64,000 nucleotides of DNA from Methylobacterium sp. J-030. GTDB taxonomy: Bacteria > Pseudomonadota > Alphaproteobacteria > Rhizobiales > Beijerinckiaceae. The position numbers and the translations under genes were made by a program. The notes under the pieces are model-generated. The model was not told where the DNA came from, ran no database searches, and worked only from the letters and a program-made list of their open reading frames with translations. This document shows, piece by piece, positions 15,975 to 24,866 of the stretch (its first letter is position 1; the number at the start of each line of letters is the position of its first letter). The stretch lies in assembly GCF_022829545.1 (NCBI RefSeq), contig NZ_JAKSYM010000410.1:101699-165698 (forward strand). The letters are read 5' to 3'.

Positions 15975-16622
15975 ATGACGACCGGGATCTGCCCGCAAGG
16001 CCATTTGGTCACCCGTCGAAGCCCGCTGGTCGGCGCGATGATGGGCCCGGCCTTCGCGTCCGGCTGCAAGCGGACGGCCTCCGTGGACGATCCTGCGATG
16101 GCGGGACCGCTGGGCGAGATCTGGATCGCCGCGCCCGAGGCCAAGGTGACGTTCATCGAGTATGCCGCCGTGACCTGCACCCACTGCGCGGCCGTCCACA
16201 GCGAGGTCTGGCCGGGCATCAAGGCACGCTGGATCGACACCGGGCGGACGCGCTTCGCCCTGCGCGGATACCCGCTGACCCCACTCGGCACCGCTGCCTT
16301 CATGCTGGCCCGCGCCGATGGGGGCAGGAACGACTACCCGATCACGGACCTGCTCTTCGAGAGGCAGAGGTTCTGGGCTTTCGTCGACAAGCCGCTCGAC
16401 GCGATGCGCGATCTCCTCCGGCAGGCTGGATTCCACAGGGCCAGGTTCGATGCCGTGCTGGCCGACCAAGCCCTGTACGAGCAGGTGAACCGCGTGCAGG
16501 CCGGGGCGATGAAGGTCCTGAACGTCCACACGACGCCGATCCTGTACCTCAATGGCGACCGACACGAGGGCGCGTTGCCCGCCGACGCGTTCGACGCGAT
16601 CGCCCGAAAGCGATCGGGCTAG
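15975..16622 (+). CDS. DsbA-like thioredoxin-fold protein
   Basis: 215-residue thiol oxidoreductase of the Thioredoxin_4/DsbA type. The active site is C-T-H-C in YAAVTCTHCAAVHSEV (about residues 69-72 of the chain) and the cis-Pro loop is VHTTPILYLNG near the end. The N-terminus contains RRSPLVGAMMGPAFASGC, which resembles a Tat signal with a lipobox-like ASGC, so it may be an exported lipoprotein. Family members move electrons to or from periplasmic disulfides. GAGG lies 8 bases before the ATG. The following exported protein gene could be co-transcribed. Confidence 0.82.
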   Translation: MTTGICPQGHLVTRRSPLVGAMMGPAFASGCKRTASVDDPAMAGPLGEIWIAAPEAKVTFIEYAAVTCTHCAAVHSEVWPGIKARWIDTGRTRFALRGYPLTPLGTAAFMLARADGGRNDYPITDLLFERQRFWAFVDKPLDAMRDLLRQAGFHRARFDAVLADQALYEQVNRVQAGAMKVLNVHTTPILYLNGDRHEGALPADAFDAIARKRSG

Positions 16623-16722
16623 GGTCGGGAACGCGCGATCCGGCGCCCCAGCAACAGTCTTCGAGTGAATGACGTGGCGCCGCCGAAGTGTCCGACCAGC
16701 GCCGCGACCTAAGGAAATCGAG

Positions 16723-17193
16723 ATGACGAAGTGGGAAAAGCTGCGTTCGGCTTCTGCGGCGATGCTTGTCGGCATGGCGGCCGGGATGCATCCAGCGATA
16801 GCTGGCGAGCCGCAATCTTCCTTCACCGGCCATTGGCGCGTCGCGAGGGTCGCGGTCTCCGACCTCGGCGTCCAGGCACTCGTGGACGACGATCCGAGCC
16901 TGATGGGCAAGCGCCTGACCTTTACGTCGGCCCGGCTGGCGTGGGACCAGACACCATCGACCGGCGACGTGCGCGCGGGCCCCGATTTCCAGCCGCTCGA
17001 ACGGTTGCCGTCGGACGCGCAACCCGAGCTCCGCAAGCTCGGCATGCACCGGCCAGTCGCCTACGTGGTCCATTGCCAGACCGGCACATGGGGGCCCGGC
17101 CGTGATCCGGTCATCTACCGGGGTGCGGCAGGGGCTCTCGCCCTGCCTTGGTATGACGGTGCGGTGATGATGCTCGTACGCGAGCCCGGCTAG
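16723..17193 (+). CDS. Hypothetical exported protein
   Basis: 156 residues with a signal peptide (residues 1-27, ending PAIAGE). The mature part begins FTGHWRVARVAVSDLGVQALVDDDP and has a lipocalin-like beginning and alternating hydrophobic residues, suggesting a small beta-barrel, but I do not recognise the family. Two internal cysteines are absent except one (VHCQTG). AAGGA lies seven bases before the ATG. It follows the DsbA-like gene by 100 bases on the same strand. Confidence 0.65.
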   Translation: MTKWEKLRSASAAMLVGMAAGMHPAIAGEPQSSFTGHWRVARVAVSDLGVQALVDDDPSLMGKRLTFTSARLAWDQTPSTGDVRAGPDFQPLERLPSDAQPELRKLGMHRPVAYVVHCQTGTWGPGRDPVIYRGAAGALALPWYDGAVMMLVREPG

Positions 17194-17315
17194 CAACCGC
17201 CCGCCGACGGGCGGATGCCGTGAACCGAGTCGCGCGCGTCCGCTCGCCCGGTCTCCACCCAGTCCTGTTCACGCCCCTCGGAGCCCGCTTTGCCAGCGGT
17301 CAACTGGTCACGCGT

Positions 17316-18017
17316 TCACGGCCTGATTGCCGGGGCGGATCGGGGCTGCGCCAGGCCTGAGAGATACGCGCTCAGCATGTCGGCCATCCCATCCGCGTAA
17401 GCGGCGATCTGGTCGTCGCGCAGCGCCCTTTCCGAGATCGCTTCACCCACGGCACTCAGCGTCATGGCGATGAGGTCGCCCGCGATCCGGCATGCGGGTT
17501 CCGTCAGGTCAGGGACGGCCTCCCGCAGGAAGGCCTGGATGGCACGGGTCCCTGCCGCGCGCGGCTCCTCGGCCTCCGGGGCGTCTCGATAGAGCGGGGC
17601 CGCGTCGCCGAGTGCCACGCGCATGGCGGCCTCCTCGCACTCCGAGCGGACGAAGGCATGGACCGTCGCGCGGAGGCGCTCCTGTGGTGCGCGGGTCCGA
17701 TCCTCCAGCAGCCTGCGCAGCAAGGCGGTCGTGTCCCGCCACTCGTCGGTCTGGAGCTGGAACAGGATCGCCGCCTTGTTGGGAAAGTATTGGTACAGCG
17801 AACCGACGCTGACCCCCGCCCGCTCCGCGACCCGCGCCGTGGTGAAGCGCCGGGCGCCGACCTCCGCCAAAACCTGAATCGCCGCCTCCAGGATGGCCGT
17901 CACGACGCTCGCCGAGCGGGCTTGCTGCGGCTGTTTTCGCCTGGAAATCCGGGGGCTTGCGGGAGCGGTCATCGACGGCACCGGGAATGCGAATAGCGAA
18001 CGCGAACCATTCGTCAT
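17316..18017 (-). CDS. TetR-family regulator
   Basis: 233 residues. The helix-turn-helix is clear: VVTAILEAAIQVLAEVGARRF then TTARVAERAGVSVGSLYQYFPNKAAIL. The C-terminal domain holds many Ala/Glu helices as in the TetR_C_33/PsrA-like group. A second ATG at 17972 would give 218 residues; neither has a good ribosome-binding site. It is divergent from the methyltransferase gene with 48 bases between the starts, so it probably controls that gene and the epimerase that follows. Confidence 0.87.
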   Translation of the reverse strand: MTNGSRSLFAFPVPSMTAPASPRISRRKQPQQARSASVVTAILEAAIQVLAEVGARRFTTARVAERAGVSVGSLYQYFPNKAAILFQLQTDEWRDTTALLRRLLEDRTRAPQERLRATVHAFVRSECEEAAMRVALGDAAPLYRDAPEAEEPRAAGTRAIQAFLREAVPDLTEPACRIAGDLIAMTLSAVGEAISERALRDDQIAAYADGMADMLSAYLSGLAQPRSAPAIRP

Positions 18018-18065
18018 ATTTTGCCGGTGTTCAAGTCGAACGGGAATGACTGCGGGTTCAAAACA

Positions 18066-18737
18066 ATGTCATCTTCTATTTCCTCCATCATCGCGTCGCC
18101 TTTGGCGCCGTTGATCAGCCGTCTGTTCGTCGATGCGGACGCATCGTCGCCGCTCGATGCTGTGTCCGACCTCTCGGTCACGGAGCGTGACCGCCTGATG
18201 CAGAGCAAGACCGAGTATCGTGACTTCTACGGCCGCCTGAAGGACATGCCGCTCGCCGTCTCGCGCGAGACCGGCCGCCTGCTCTACATGCTCGCCCGGG
18301 GGGGCCGCGCGCGCACCGTCGTGGAGTTCGGCACCTCGTTCGGCCTCTCGACCCTACACCTCGCCGCGGCTTTGCGCGACAACGGCGGCGGGCGGCTCAT
18401 CACCAGCGAGTTCGAGCCCTCGAAAGTGGCGCGCGCCATGGCCAACCTCACGGCCGGCGGCCTCATCGACCTCGTGGAGTTCCGCGAGGGCGACGCCCTC
18501 AAGACCCTGGCCTTCGATCTGCCCGAGAGCGTCGACCTGCTGCTCCTCGACGGCGCCAAGGCGCTCTATCCGGAGATCCTGGACCTGGTCGAGGGCCGGC
18601 TGCGCCCGGGTGCCTTCGTGGTCGCCGACAACGCCGACCACAGCCCCGACTACCTCGCCCGCGTCCGCGACCCGGCCCGGGGCTACCTGTCCCTGCCGTT
18701 CGGCGAGGACGTCGAACTCTCGGTCCGCCTCGCCTGA
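18066..18737 (+). CDS. O-methyltransferase-like SAM-dependent methyltransferase
   Basis: 223 residues. A long N-terminal helical region is followed by a SAM-binding Rossmann fold: motif I TVVEFGTSFGLSTLHLA (about 85-101), then LITSEFEPSKVARAM, and DLLLLDGAKALYPEILDL for motif IV-like acidic residues. This is the catechol-O-methyltransferase/CmcI-type arrangement. Its substrate is unknown. It is the first gene of a two-gene unit with the epimerase, divergent from a TetR gene. Confidence 0.82.
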   Translation: MSSSISSIIASPLAPLISRLFVDADASSPLDAVSDLSVTERDRLMQSKTEYRDFYGRLKDMPLAVSRETGRLLYMLARGGRARTVVEFGTSFGLSTLHLAAALRDNGGGRLITSEFEPSKVARAMANLTAGGLIDLVEFREGDALKTLAFDLPESVDLLLLDGAKALYPEILDLVEGRLRPGAFVVADNADHSPDYLARVRDPARGYLSLPFGEDVELSVRLA

Positions 18738-18767
18738 GCGGCCCATCCGACATCGGGAGATGGACTC

Positions 18768-19637
18768 ATGCACGTCTTCGTCACCGGGGCGACCGGATGG
18801 GTCGGCTCGGCCGTCGTGGCCGACCTGCTCGCGGCCGGCCATCGGGTCACGGGCCTCGCCCGATCCGAGCAGAAAGCCGCCGCCCTGGCGGCCTCGGGTG
18901 CGCAGGTCGTCCGCGCGAGCCTCGACGACCATCCTGCTCTGCACGAGGCAGCCGGGGCGGCCGATGCCGTGATCCACACGGCCTTCGACCACGACTTCTC
19001 GCGCTTCGCGGACAACGCGGCGCAGGACCAGCGGGTGATCGAGGTTTTGGGGTCTGCCCTCATGGGCTCAAACCGGCTGCTCCTCGTCACCTCGGGCCTG
19101 TCCGGGCTGCCCCGCGGCGGCACGGAAACCGATGGACCAGCACCCGTCTCCCCGCGTCGGTCGGAGGCGGCGGCGATCTCGCTGGCCGAGCGTGGTCTGC
19201 GCGCCGCGACGGTGCGGTTGGCCCCGTCCGTCCACGGGATCGGCGAGACACACGGCTTCGTCCCGATGCTGATCCGCAAGGCACGGGAGACCGGCGTGTC
19301 GGCCTATCTCGCCGATGGGCGGAACCGCTGGTCCGGCGTGCATCGCCTCGACGCGGCCCGCCTGTTCCGGCTGGCGCTGGAGCACGGCGTGACGGCCTCG
19401 GTCTATCACGCGGTGGCCGAGGAAGCCCTGCCGTTCCTGGACATCGCCACGGCCATCGGCCAGCGTCTCGGCCTGCCCGTCGAACCGCGGGAGCGCGAAC
19501 ATTTCGGCTGGTTCGCCGCCATGGCCGGCGCCGAGATGAGCGCCTCCAGCGCCCGGACGCGGGCATTGCTCGGCTGGCACCCGACCGGCCCCGGTCTCCT
19601 CGCCGATCTCGAACATCCGGGTTACGGCGCCGGGTAA
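18768..19637 (+). CDS. NAD(P)-dependent epimerase/dehydratase-like extended SDR
   Basis: 289-residue protein with the N-terminal TGATGWVGSAVVADLL dinucleotide motif (residues 6-21) of extended/atypical SDRs. The usual YxxxK catalytic pair is not evident: the region after LLLVTSGLSGL continues SPRRSEAAAISLAERGLRA. This matches the SDR_a (YwnB/nucleoside-diphosphate-sugar epimerase-like) proteins often paired with regulators. GGGAGA precedes the ATG by eight bases; 30 bases separate it from the methyltransferase. Confidence 0.85.
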   Translation: MHVFVTGATGWVGSAVVADLLAAGHRVTGLARSEQKAAALAASGAQVVRASLDDHPALHEAAGAADAVIHTAFDHDFSRFADNAAQDQRVIEVLGSALMGSNRLLLVTSGLSGLPRGGTETDGPAPVSPRRSEAAAISLAERGLRAATVRLAPSVHGIGETHGFVPMLIRKARETGVSAYLADGRNRWSGVHRLDAARLFRLALEHGVTASVYHAVAEEALPFLDIATAIGQRLGLPVEPREREHFGWFAAMAGAEMSASSARTRALLGWHPTGPGLLADLEHPGYGAG

Positions 19638-19703
19638 TCCTGTCCGCTGGGACCGCCGTAAGCGTTCACGCCAGTCGATGGGCCCTTCCCAACGAGCGAA
19701 ATT

Positions 19704-19719
19704 TGACAAAATCTTGTCA
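19704..19719. promoter_or_regulatory. Palindrome TGACAA-AATC-TTGTCA, likely MarR operator
   Basis: Perfect six-base arms around AATC, ending nine bases before the MarR start and overlapping a TTGACA promoter-like hexamer (19703-19708). Sites of this spacing overlapping the promoter are typical for MarR-type autorepression. Assignment to the adjacent regulator is inference. Confidence 0.6.
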
Positions 19720-19728
19720 TATTGACGA

Positions 19729-20259
19729 ATGGCTACAAATGCCTATCCTCGGTTCATGGCAAAGGGACCGCCCGCCGAACCGAAGTCTCGCCTGCGCCGG
19801 GCCTATGTCGGCCTCGTGATCGAGGTGTTTCGCCTCAACGGCGACCAGCTCGCCGTCGGGAATGCGCTCGGCGCCGACCTTGGACTGACCAGCGCGCGGT
19901 GGCAGGTCTTGGGCGCCATCTCCCTCTCCCCCGTGCCGCTGCCGGTGGCCCACATCGCGCGCAACATGGGCTTGGCCCGTCAGGCCGTGCAGTATTCCGT
20001 CGACGAGATGCGGGCGGACGGCCTCGTCCGCCTGGAACCCAATCCGCACCACAAGCGCGCCATGCTCGTGGCGATGACCGAGAAGGGTGAAGCGGCCTAT
20101 CGCGAGGCGAGCGAGCGCCACGGACGCTGGGCCGAGACCTTGATGGCCGATCTGCCGCCGGAGCGGATCGAGGCCGCAAGCGAGCTGCTGCGCGAGGTCC
20201 AGCGCCGCATCGCGCGTTCCACCGCCACTCCGGCCACCACCGGGATCAAGGAGACCTGA
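19729..20259 (+). CDS. MarR-family regulator
   Basis: 176 residues (167 from the ATG at 19756). The winged helix is typical: LTSARWQVLGAISLSP, then PVAHIARNMGLARQAVQYSVDEM and the wing LVRLEPNPHHKRAMLVAMTEKG. MarR proteins usually sense phenolic compounds or oxidants. A palindrome lies directly upstream. It is followed with one base spacing by an antibiotic-biosynthesis-monooxygenase-type gene, its likely target. Confidence 0.9.
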   Translation: MATNAYPRFMAKGPPAEPKSRLRRAYVGLVIEVFRLNGDQLAVGNALGADLGLTSARWQVLGAISLSPVPLPVAHIARNMGLARQAVQYSVDEMRADGLVRLEPNPHHKRAMLVAMTEKGEAAYREASERHGRWAETLMADLPPERIEAASELLREVQRRIARSTATPATTGIKET

Positions 20260-20260
20260 G

Positions 20261-20629
20261 ATGCCGAAGTTCGTCGAGATGGGCCGAGCCGTGACGCTGG
20301 GCGATCAACTGAAGTCCGAGGAAGGACCGGTGGTCCTCATCAACACATTCGTCGTGTCCCCGGAGGATGCCGACAGGTTGCTCGAAGTCTGGACGGGTGA
20401 CGCCGGCCTCATGAAGGCGCAGCCGGGCTTCATCTCGACGCAGCTGCATCGCGGCATCGCGGGGAGCGGTGTCTTCCTGAACTACGCCGTCTGGCAGTCG
20501 GTGGCTCACTTCCGGTCCGCGTTCTCGAACCCCGAGTTCCAGGCCAAGCTCGCCGACTACCCCGAGGGCGTGACGATCAGCCCGCACCTGTTCACGAAGG
20601 TCGAGATCCCCGGCATCTGCACCGCCTGA
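20261..20629 (+). CDS. Antibiotic biosynthesis monooxygenase (ABM) domain protein
   Basis: 122-residue ferredoxin-like dimeric alpha+beta fold. The central pattern VVLINTFVVSPEDADRLLEVW followed by AQPGFISTQLHRG and FLNYAVWQSVAHFRSAF is the ABM signature. Such proteins can oxidise quinols or act as small heme-degrading or detoxifying enzymes. The start codon overlaps nothing but lies one base after the MarR stop. The immediately adjoining MarR gene suggests induction by a small aromatic or quinone. Confidence 0.87.
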   Translation: MPKFVEMGRAVTLGDQLKSEEGPVVLINTFVVSPEDADRLLEVWTGDAGLMKAQPGFISTQLHRGIAGSGVFLNYAVWQSVAHFRSAFSNPEFQAKLADYPEGVTISPHLFTKVEIPGICTA

Positions 20630-20743
20630 CCGGGAGCGACGACAGCAACGGCGCCATGTTCGACGGCGCTGGGCGGACGACCTTGTGCCGCTTCCGGGAT
20701 ACCTCGGTGGCGGCAAAGCGCTCGGGATCGAGGGAGTGAACCG

Positions 20744-21217
20744 ATGGATCAATCCGCCCTGCAGAGATTCGTCGACGAGGCGATGATCCGCAACGTGATC
20801 GCCCGCTACGCCGACATCGCCACCCGGGCCGATTACGAGAGCTTTCATAGCCCCTGGACAGACGACGGCGAGTTCGTCATCGGCGAGGCGCCGAAGGGGC
20901 ACCATGCGACCGGACCGGCGGACACCGTCGCCCTGTTCCGCGAGCTGCGCGCCGGCTAGACGTTCTTCGTGCAGTTCGCGCTGCCGGGCGTGATCGACCT
21001 CGACGGCGATGAGGCGACCACCCGCACGTTCATCCATGAGAGCGCGCAAGGGCCTGACGAGACCTGCTACCGCTGCCATTGCATCGCGTTCGACCGGTTG
21101 CGGCGGTCGGGTGAGAACTGGCTCTTCAGGAAACGGTCCTTCCAATACCTGTGGCTCGACACCGGGCCCTTCTCCGGCAACGGATTTCCGCTCTTCCCGA
21201 CTCGATCCGACGACTGA
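20744..21217 (+). pseudogene. SnoaL-like protein interrupted by an in-frame amber codon
   Basis: A single frame of 157 residues is interrupted by TAG at 20957-20959. Before it: MDQSALQRFVDEAMIRNVIARYADIATRADYES and so on, ending FRELRAG. After it, in the same frame: TFFVQFALPGVIDLDGDEATTR and a normal end FPLFPTRSDD. Both parts belong to one NTF2-like SnoaL_4 fold. A good ribosome-binding site (GGGAGTGA) precedes the ATG. The rest looks undamaged, so this is a recent nonsense mutation, a sequencing error, or rarely a suppressed stop. Confidence 0.8.
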
Positions 21218-21313
21218 CCTCCTGCGGCGGGCGAGGCATCGGGACCGTCGTGAAGTAGGGCTGCCGGTTGCAGGCGTCCCGCGAGCGTTGGGTCCTGCAG
21301 CGGAGGGGCGGCC

Positions 21314-22036
21314 TCACCGGTCATGGGGACCGTGCGAGGTCGCCGGGCTCGCGTCCTCCTGCCTGAGCTGTTCGAGATAGGCCCGTAGAAGGGAAGCCCG
21401 CCGCGGGCGGAAGCTGCCGGCGCCGGTGCGGGCGTCGCGGATGCGGTCCAGCCGGAACATGCGGAACGCCGCGCGCAGTTGGCACCACGCCAGGACGACC
21501 GAACGCCGCTCGGTGTACACGATGGCGAGCGGCAGGATCGTGCGCTCCGTGTCGGCCCCGTGCTCGTCCGTGTAGTGGAGAGTGAGCCTCTCCTCCCGCC
21601 AGCAGGCATCGCGGATCAAGGCCGTGTCCGGGGTCGCGGCATGCCGGGCCTCGGGCCGGTAGACCTTGGACACGGCATGCAGCAGGTGCCGCTCGCGCTC
21701 GTCGGTGAGCGTGGCGGCAACCTTGGCCAGCACCGAGGCCGAGGCCCGCGCGAGGTCCGGATCGCCCATGGCGCCGACGGCGGCCATGCCGATCGCCAAC
21801 GCCTCGATCTCCAGGCGGTCGAAGGTCTGGGGCGGCAGCGCGACGTCCTCGGTCAGCCGATAGCCGTAGCCCCGCTCCCCCTCGATCCGCGCCCCGGCCG
21901 CGCGCAGGCTGTCGATGTCCCGGTACAAGGAACGCACCGACATGCCCGTCTCCTCGGCGAGGCGCCGGGCGGTGAGCGGGGGCGGCATCACGCGCATGGC
22001 GTGCAGCAGGCGAAAGAGACGGTCGCTCCGCGCCAT
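21314..22036 (-). CDS. YafY-type HTH-WYL transcriptional regulator
   Basis: 240 residues from the ATG at 22036 (RLFRLLHAMRVMPPPLTARRLAEETGMSVRSLYRDID is the winged helix read in two pieces). A WYL-type domain follows: RLTLHYTDEHGADTERTILPLAIVY then VVLAWCQLRAAFRMFRLDRI. It is divergent from a PhnB-type VOC gene 86 bases away; this YafY/VOC pairing recurs in proteobacteria. An imperfect CTGT...ACAG symmetry lies between them (22053-22076). Confidence 0.88.
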   Translation of the reverse strand: MARSDRLFRLLHAMRVMPPPLTARRLAEETGMSVRSLYRDIDSLRAAGARIEGERGYGYRLTEDVALPPQTFDRLEIEALAIGMAAVGAMGDPDLARASASVLAKVAATLTDERERHLLHAVSKVYRPEARHAATPDTALIRDACWREERLTLHYTDEHGADTERTILPLAIVYTERRSVVLAWCQLRAAFRMFRLDRIRDARTGAGSFRPRRASLLRAYLEQLRQEDASPATSHGPHDR

Positions 22037-22122
22037 CGCGCAACTGCCGGGTTCTGTCAGTTGGGTGTTGGTACAGTCCGGTCGTGGGGCTGGCAACGCC
22101 CCGACCGGAAGCGGAGGCGACC

Positions 22123-22536
22123 ATGACCGTACAGGTGACGACGCACCTCAACTTCGACGGCCAGGCACGGGAGGCGCTCGCCTTCTACGCCACCGTCTTC
22201 GGGGGCGAGCCCACCCTCGTCACCTACGGCGAGCTGGCCGGCATGACGGACCCCAAGCAGGCGCAAAAGGTCATCTGGGGGCTGGTCGCCTCCGAGGCCG
22301 GCTTTCGCATCATGGCCTACGACGTTCAGCCCGAGCGCCCGTGGCATCCCGGCGAAAATCCATTCTACGTCTCCCTGCGCGGCTCATCCCAGGACGAGAT
22401 CACGGCGTACTGGGACGGCCTCAACGCGGGCGCGACCGTGCTCCAGCCCCTCGGACCCTCGGCGTGGTCGCCCCTCTACGGCATGCTGAAGGACCGTTTC
22501 GGGGTCACCTGGGTCGTCGACATCGCCCCGGTCTGA
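22123..22536 (+). CDS. VOC-family protein, PhnB-like
   Basis: 137 residues of the PhnB/DUF1428-like group: THLNFDGQAREALAFYATVFGGEPTLVTYGELAG is the first half-domain, and KDRFGVTWVVDI the last strand. Despite the name of the family no role in phosphonate metabolism is implied. GGAG lies six bases before the ATG. Its regulator is almost certainly the divergent WYL protein. Confidence 0.88.
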   Translation: MTVQVTTHLNFDGQAREALAFYATVFGGEPTLVTYGELAGMTDPKQAQKVIWGLVASEAGFRIMAYDVQPERPWHPGENPFYVSLRGSSQDEITAYWDGLNAGATVLQPLGPSAWSPLYGMLKDRFGVTWVVDIAPV

Positions 22537-23019
22537 GGCGGATCGGCATTTCGTCACGCAGTCGACCAGCCTACATGGGAGATCGCGACGGTGATGACGT
22601 CAGGCCTTATGTCCGCTTCCCGAAGGTTTGGACGATCTCGCGAATGCCTCAAGAGGGTCGCCATCGGAAGGACCGCTCGGGGTCGTTTCCTGCTGGCCTG
22701 CCCTCAGGCACTAAATCCGAGACGCGGACGCGTGTGAGGCTGCATCTCGATCCCCGCTCAGGTCATCCTGATGCCTGTTCTCCCAAACTGGCGACATGCT
22801 CGTCTGCCGCGAGTTGCGATACCTTCGCATCGACGTCGGCGAGGGTCGTCAGGTTTTGAAAGTCGACGACTGAAGGTCTCTGTCGGACCGGAACGCCAAG
22901 CTTGAGAGCATCGGTACCGGGGTCGCGGAACCGGATGCAGCCATGTCGGCGGACTTGGTCGAGCCGACGGCAGGCCGATACGTTCGGCGACATGCCGAAC
23001 GTATCCCTCGTCGGCCCGT
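22537..23019. other. Intergenic region without a supported gene
   Basis: About 480 bases between a VOC gene and the end of an SDR gene. A reverse frame at 22763-23074 is open (VVDFQNLTTLADVDAKVSQL) but matches no family I recognise, has no good start and partly overlaps the SDR end. I see no terminator-like hairpin with a T run. Confidence 0.4.
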
Positions 23020-23772
23020 TCACCCGTTCAGCATGCGACCGCCGTCGACCACGATTTCGGCCCCCAAGGTCCAACGGGCCTCGTCGGACGCGAGATAGAC
23101 GACCGCATCGGCTACCTCCTCCGCGGTTCCGAACCGGCCGGCGGGAATGCTCGAACGGATGTCCTTATCCACCTGCGCACGGTAGGCGTCCGGGATGCCG
23201 AGCTTGTCGTAGAGCGGCGTCCGCACGGGGCCGGGGCTGACCGCGTTGAAGCGGACAGCCCGACCGAGCAGTTCCGTCGAAAGCGTCTTGCCCATGGTGA
23301 GGAACGCCGCCTTGGTCGCGGCGTAGACCGAGGAGCGCGCCGCGCCGACATGGGCGTTGATGGACGTGTTGAGCACCACGGACGCCGGATCGGCGAAGAC
23401 CGGCAGCAGGGCCTGCACGAGGAAGAACGGACCCTTGACGTTGACGGAAAACGACCGGTCGAACGCGTCCTCGGTCCAGTCCTCGACCGGCTGCCAGACG
23501 GCGATGCCGGCGTTGAGGAAGGCCACGTCGAGGCGACCGTACTCGGCTGCGACCCTGGCGGCCAGCTCCCGCTGGGCGTCGACGCTCCCGGCGTCGGCGG
23601 CCAGCACGGTGACGTCGCGGCCAAGCTCGTCCTGCGCCCTGGCCAAGCTGTCCGGGGCGATACCCGTCACGATGACCCGGGCACCCTCCTCAAGGAAGCG
23701 CTTGGCCGTCGCCAAGCCGATGCCGCTCGTGCCGCCGGTGATAAGCGTGCGTTTGCCTGTAAGCCGGGCCAT
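23020..23772 (-). CDS. Short-chain dehydrogenase/reductase
   Basis: 250 residues. Cofactor motif TGGTSGIGLA, NAG motif in LNAGIAVWQP, catalytic Ser in NTSINAHVG and YAATK for Tyr-Lys, then NAVSPGPVRTPLY. A complete classical SDR with C-terminal GAEIVVDGGRMLNG. Start at 23772 (MARLTGKRTLITGG) with a GGAG about 11 bases upstream; an ATG at 23802 is an alternative. It is divergent from a LysR gene, which is the normal arrangement for LysR-controlled genes. Confidence 0.9.
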   Translation of the reverse strand: MARLTGKRTLITGGTSGIGLATAKRFLEEGARVIVTGIAPDSLARAQDELGRDVTVLAADAGSVDAQRELAARVAAEYGRLDVAFLNAGIAVWQPVEDWTEDAFDRSFSVNVKGPFFLVQALLPVFADPASVVLNTSINAHVGAARSSVYAATKAAFLTMGKTLSTELLGRAVRFNAVSPGPVRTPLYDKLGIPDAYRAQVDKDIRSSIPAGRFGTAEEVADAVVYLASDEARWTLGAEIVVDGGRMLNG

Positions 23773-23833
23773 GCCGGTGCTCCATCCGTAAGGGAGGTCC
23801 ACGTCGGCACCTCCTGCATGGCCGGTATCGACC

Positions 23834-23869
23834 TATGCCGGGATCGCGATAACCGCGAGCTTTGGCATA
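23834..23869. promoter_or_regulatory. Spaced inverted repeat TATGCC...GGCATA in divergent promoter
   Basis: Two perfect six-base arms separated by 24 bases in the 116-base gap between the SDR and the LysR gene, with an ATCGCGAT palindrome inside. A LysR binding region is expected here; the match is short and could be chance. Confidence 0.3.
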
Positions 23870-23888
23870 ACATTCATACAGGAGACGT

Positions 23889-24821
23889 ATGAGTGTTGGA
23901 ATGATCGACCGCTTCCTCCTGATGCAATGCTTCGTCCGCACCGCCGAGACGGGAAGCTTCTCCGCGGCGGCCAGGGACCTGGGGCTGAGCCAACCCAACG
24001 TCAGCCGCTACGTGGCCGCCCTGGAGAGCCGCCTCGGATGCCGCCTCCTCCAGCGCTCGACCCGTAGCCTGCACCTGACGCCGGAAGGAGAGCGGTATCA
24101 CGCCGAGGCGCGTCGCATCCTCGACGCACTGGCCGAGGCGGAGTCCGGGCTCAGAAGCGAGGTTGCACCATCCGGCCTTCTGCGGGTCGCCTGTCCCACG
24201 GCCCTCGCGCATGAGTTCGTGATGCCGCTGGTCCCCGCCTTCCTGAGGAGATACCCGGACCTGAGACTGGATCTGCAGATCGCCGACAGGTTCGTGAACC
24301 TGGTGGACGAGCGGGCCGAACTCGCATTGCGGGTCGGTCACCTGAGCGACAGCGCCCTGCGCGCACGCCGCATCGGCTCGTTCGAGCGGGTCTGCGTGGC
24401 GGAGGTGGGCTACCTCGAAAGCCGCGGCCTTCCCGAGACACCACAGGATCTCGGGACCCACGACTGCATCGTCTACTCGCTGCTCTCGACCGGCGACACA
24501 TGGCGGTTCGCCGAGACCGAGGTCGCCGTCGCGGGTCGCATCCGGGTGAACTCCCCCCAGGCCGTCCGCGAGGCGGCGCTCGCAGGCCTCGGGGTCGCCC
24601 TCGGGCCCGCGTGGCTGTTCGACGACGGGCTCCGGGCCGGGCGCCTCACCCGCCTGCTCACGGGTTACGAGGCGCCGCCCGTACCGATCCACATGCTCCA
24701 TGTCGCCAACCGCCTCCTCCCCCGGCGGGCGGTGGCATTCTCGGACTTCGTCGCGAACGCCTTCTCCGGGATCGAGATCCTGAACGTCCGGACCTCGGTC
24801 GGCCGCAAGGGGCGACGGTGA
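23889..24821 (+). CDS. LysR-family transcriptional regulator
   Basis: 310 residues. N-terminal winged helix-turn-helix: RTAETGSFSAAARDLGLSQPNVSRYVAALESRLGCRLLQRSTRSLHLT in the canonical layout (about residues 16-63), followed by a periplasmic-binding-like effector domain (GLLRVACPTALAHEFVMPLV onward). It belongs to the CrgA/DmlR-like group that regulates adjacent SDR or oxidoreductase genes. Start ATG 23889 with GGAG at 23881-23884. Divergent from the SDR gene. Confidence 0.92.
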   Translation: MSVGMIDRFLLMQCFVRTAETGSFSAAARDLGLSQPNVSRYVAALESRLGCRLLQRSTRSLHLTPEGERYHAEARRILDALAEAESGLRSEVAPSGLLRVACPTALAHEFVMPLVPAFLRRYPDLRLDLQIADRFVNLVDERAELALRVGHLSDSALRARRIGSFERVCVAEVGYLESRGLPETPQDLGTHDCIVYSLLSTGDTWRFAETEVAVAGRIRVNSPQAVREAALAGLGVALGPAWLFDDGLRAGRLTRLLTGYEAPPVPIHMLHVANRLLPRRAVAFSDFVANAFSGIEILNVRTSVGRKGRR

Positions 24822-24866
24822 TGGCGAGGGCCGGCGGTCTCGACGCCGGCCGCCTCCGGCCGCGGG

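Noticed and set aside
22763..23074. Reverse frame with VVDFQNLTTLADVDAKVSQL
   Set aside because: Looks protein-like for a short stretch but has no good start, overlaps the SDR end and matches no family I know.
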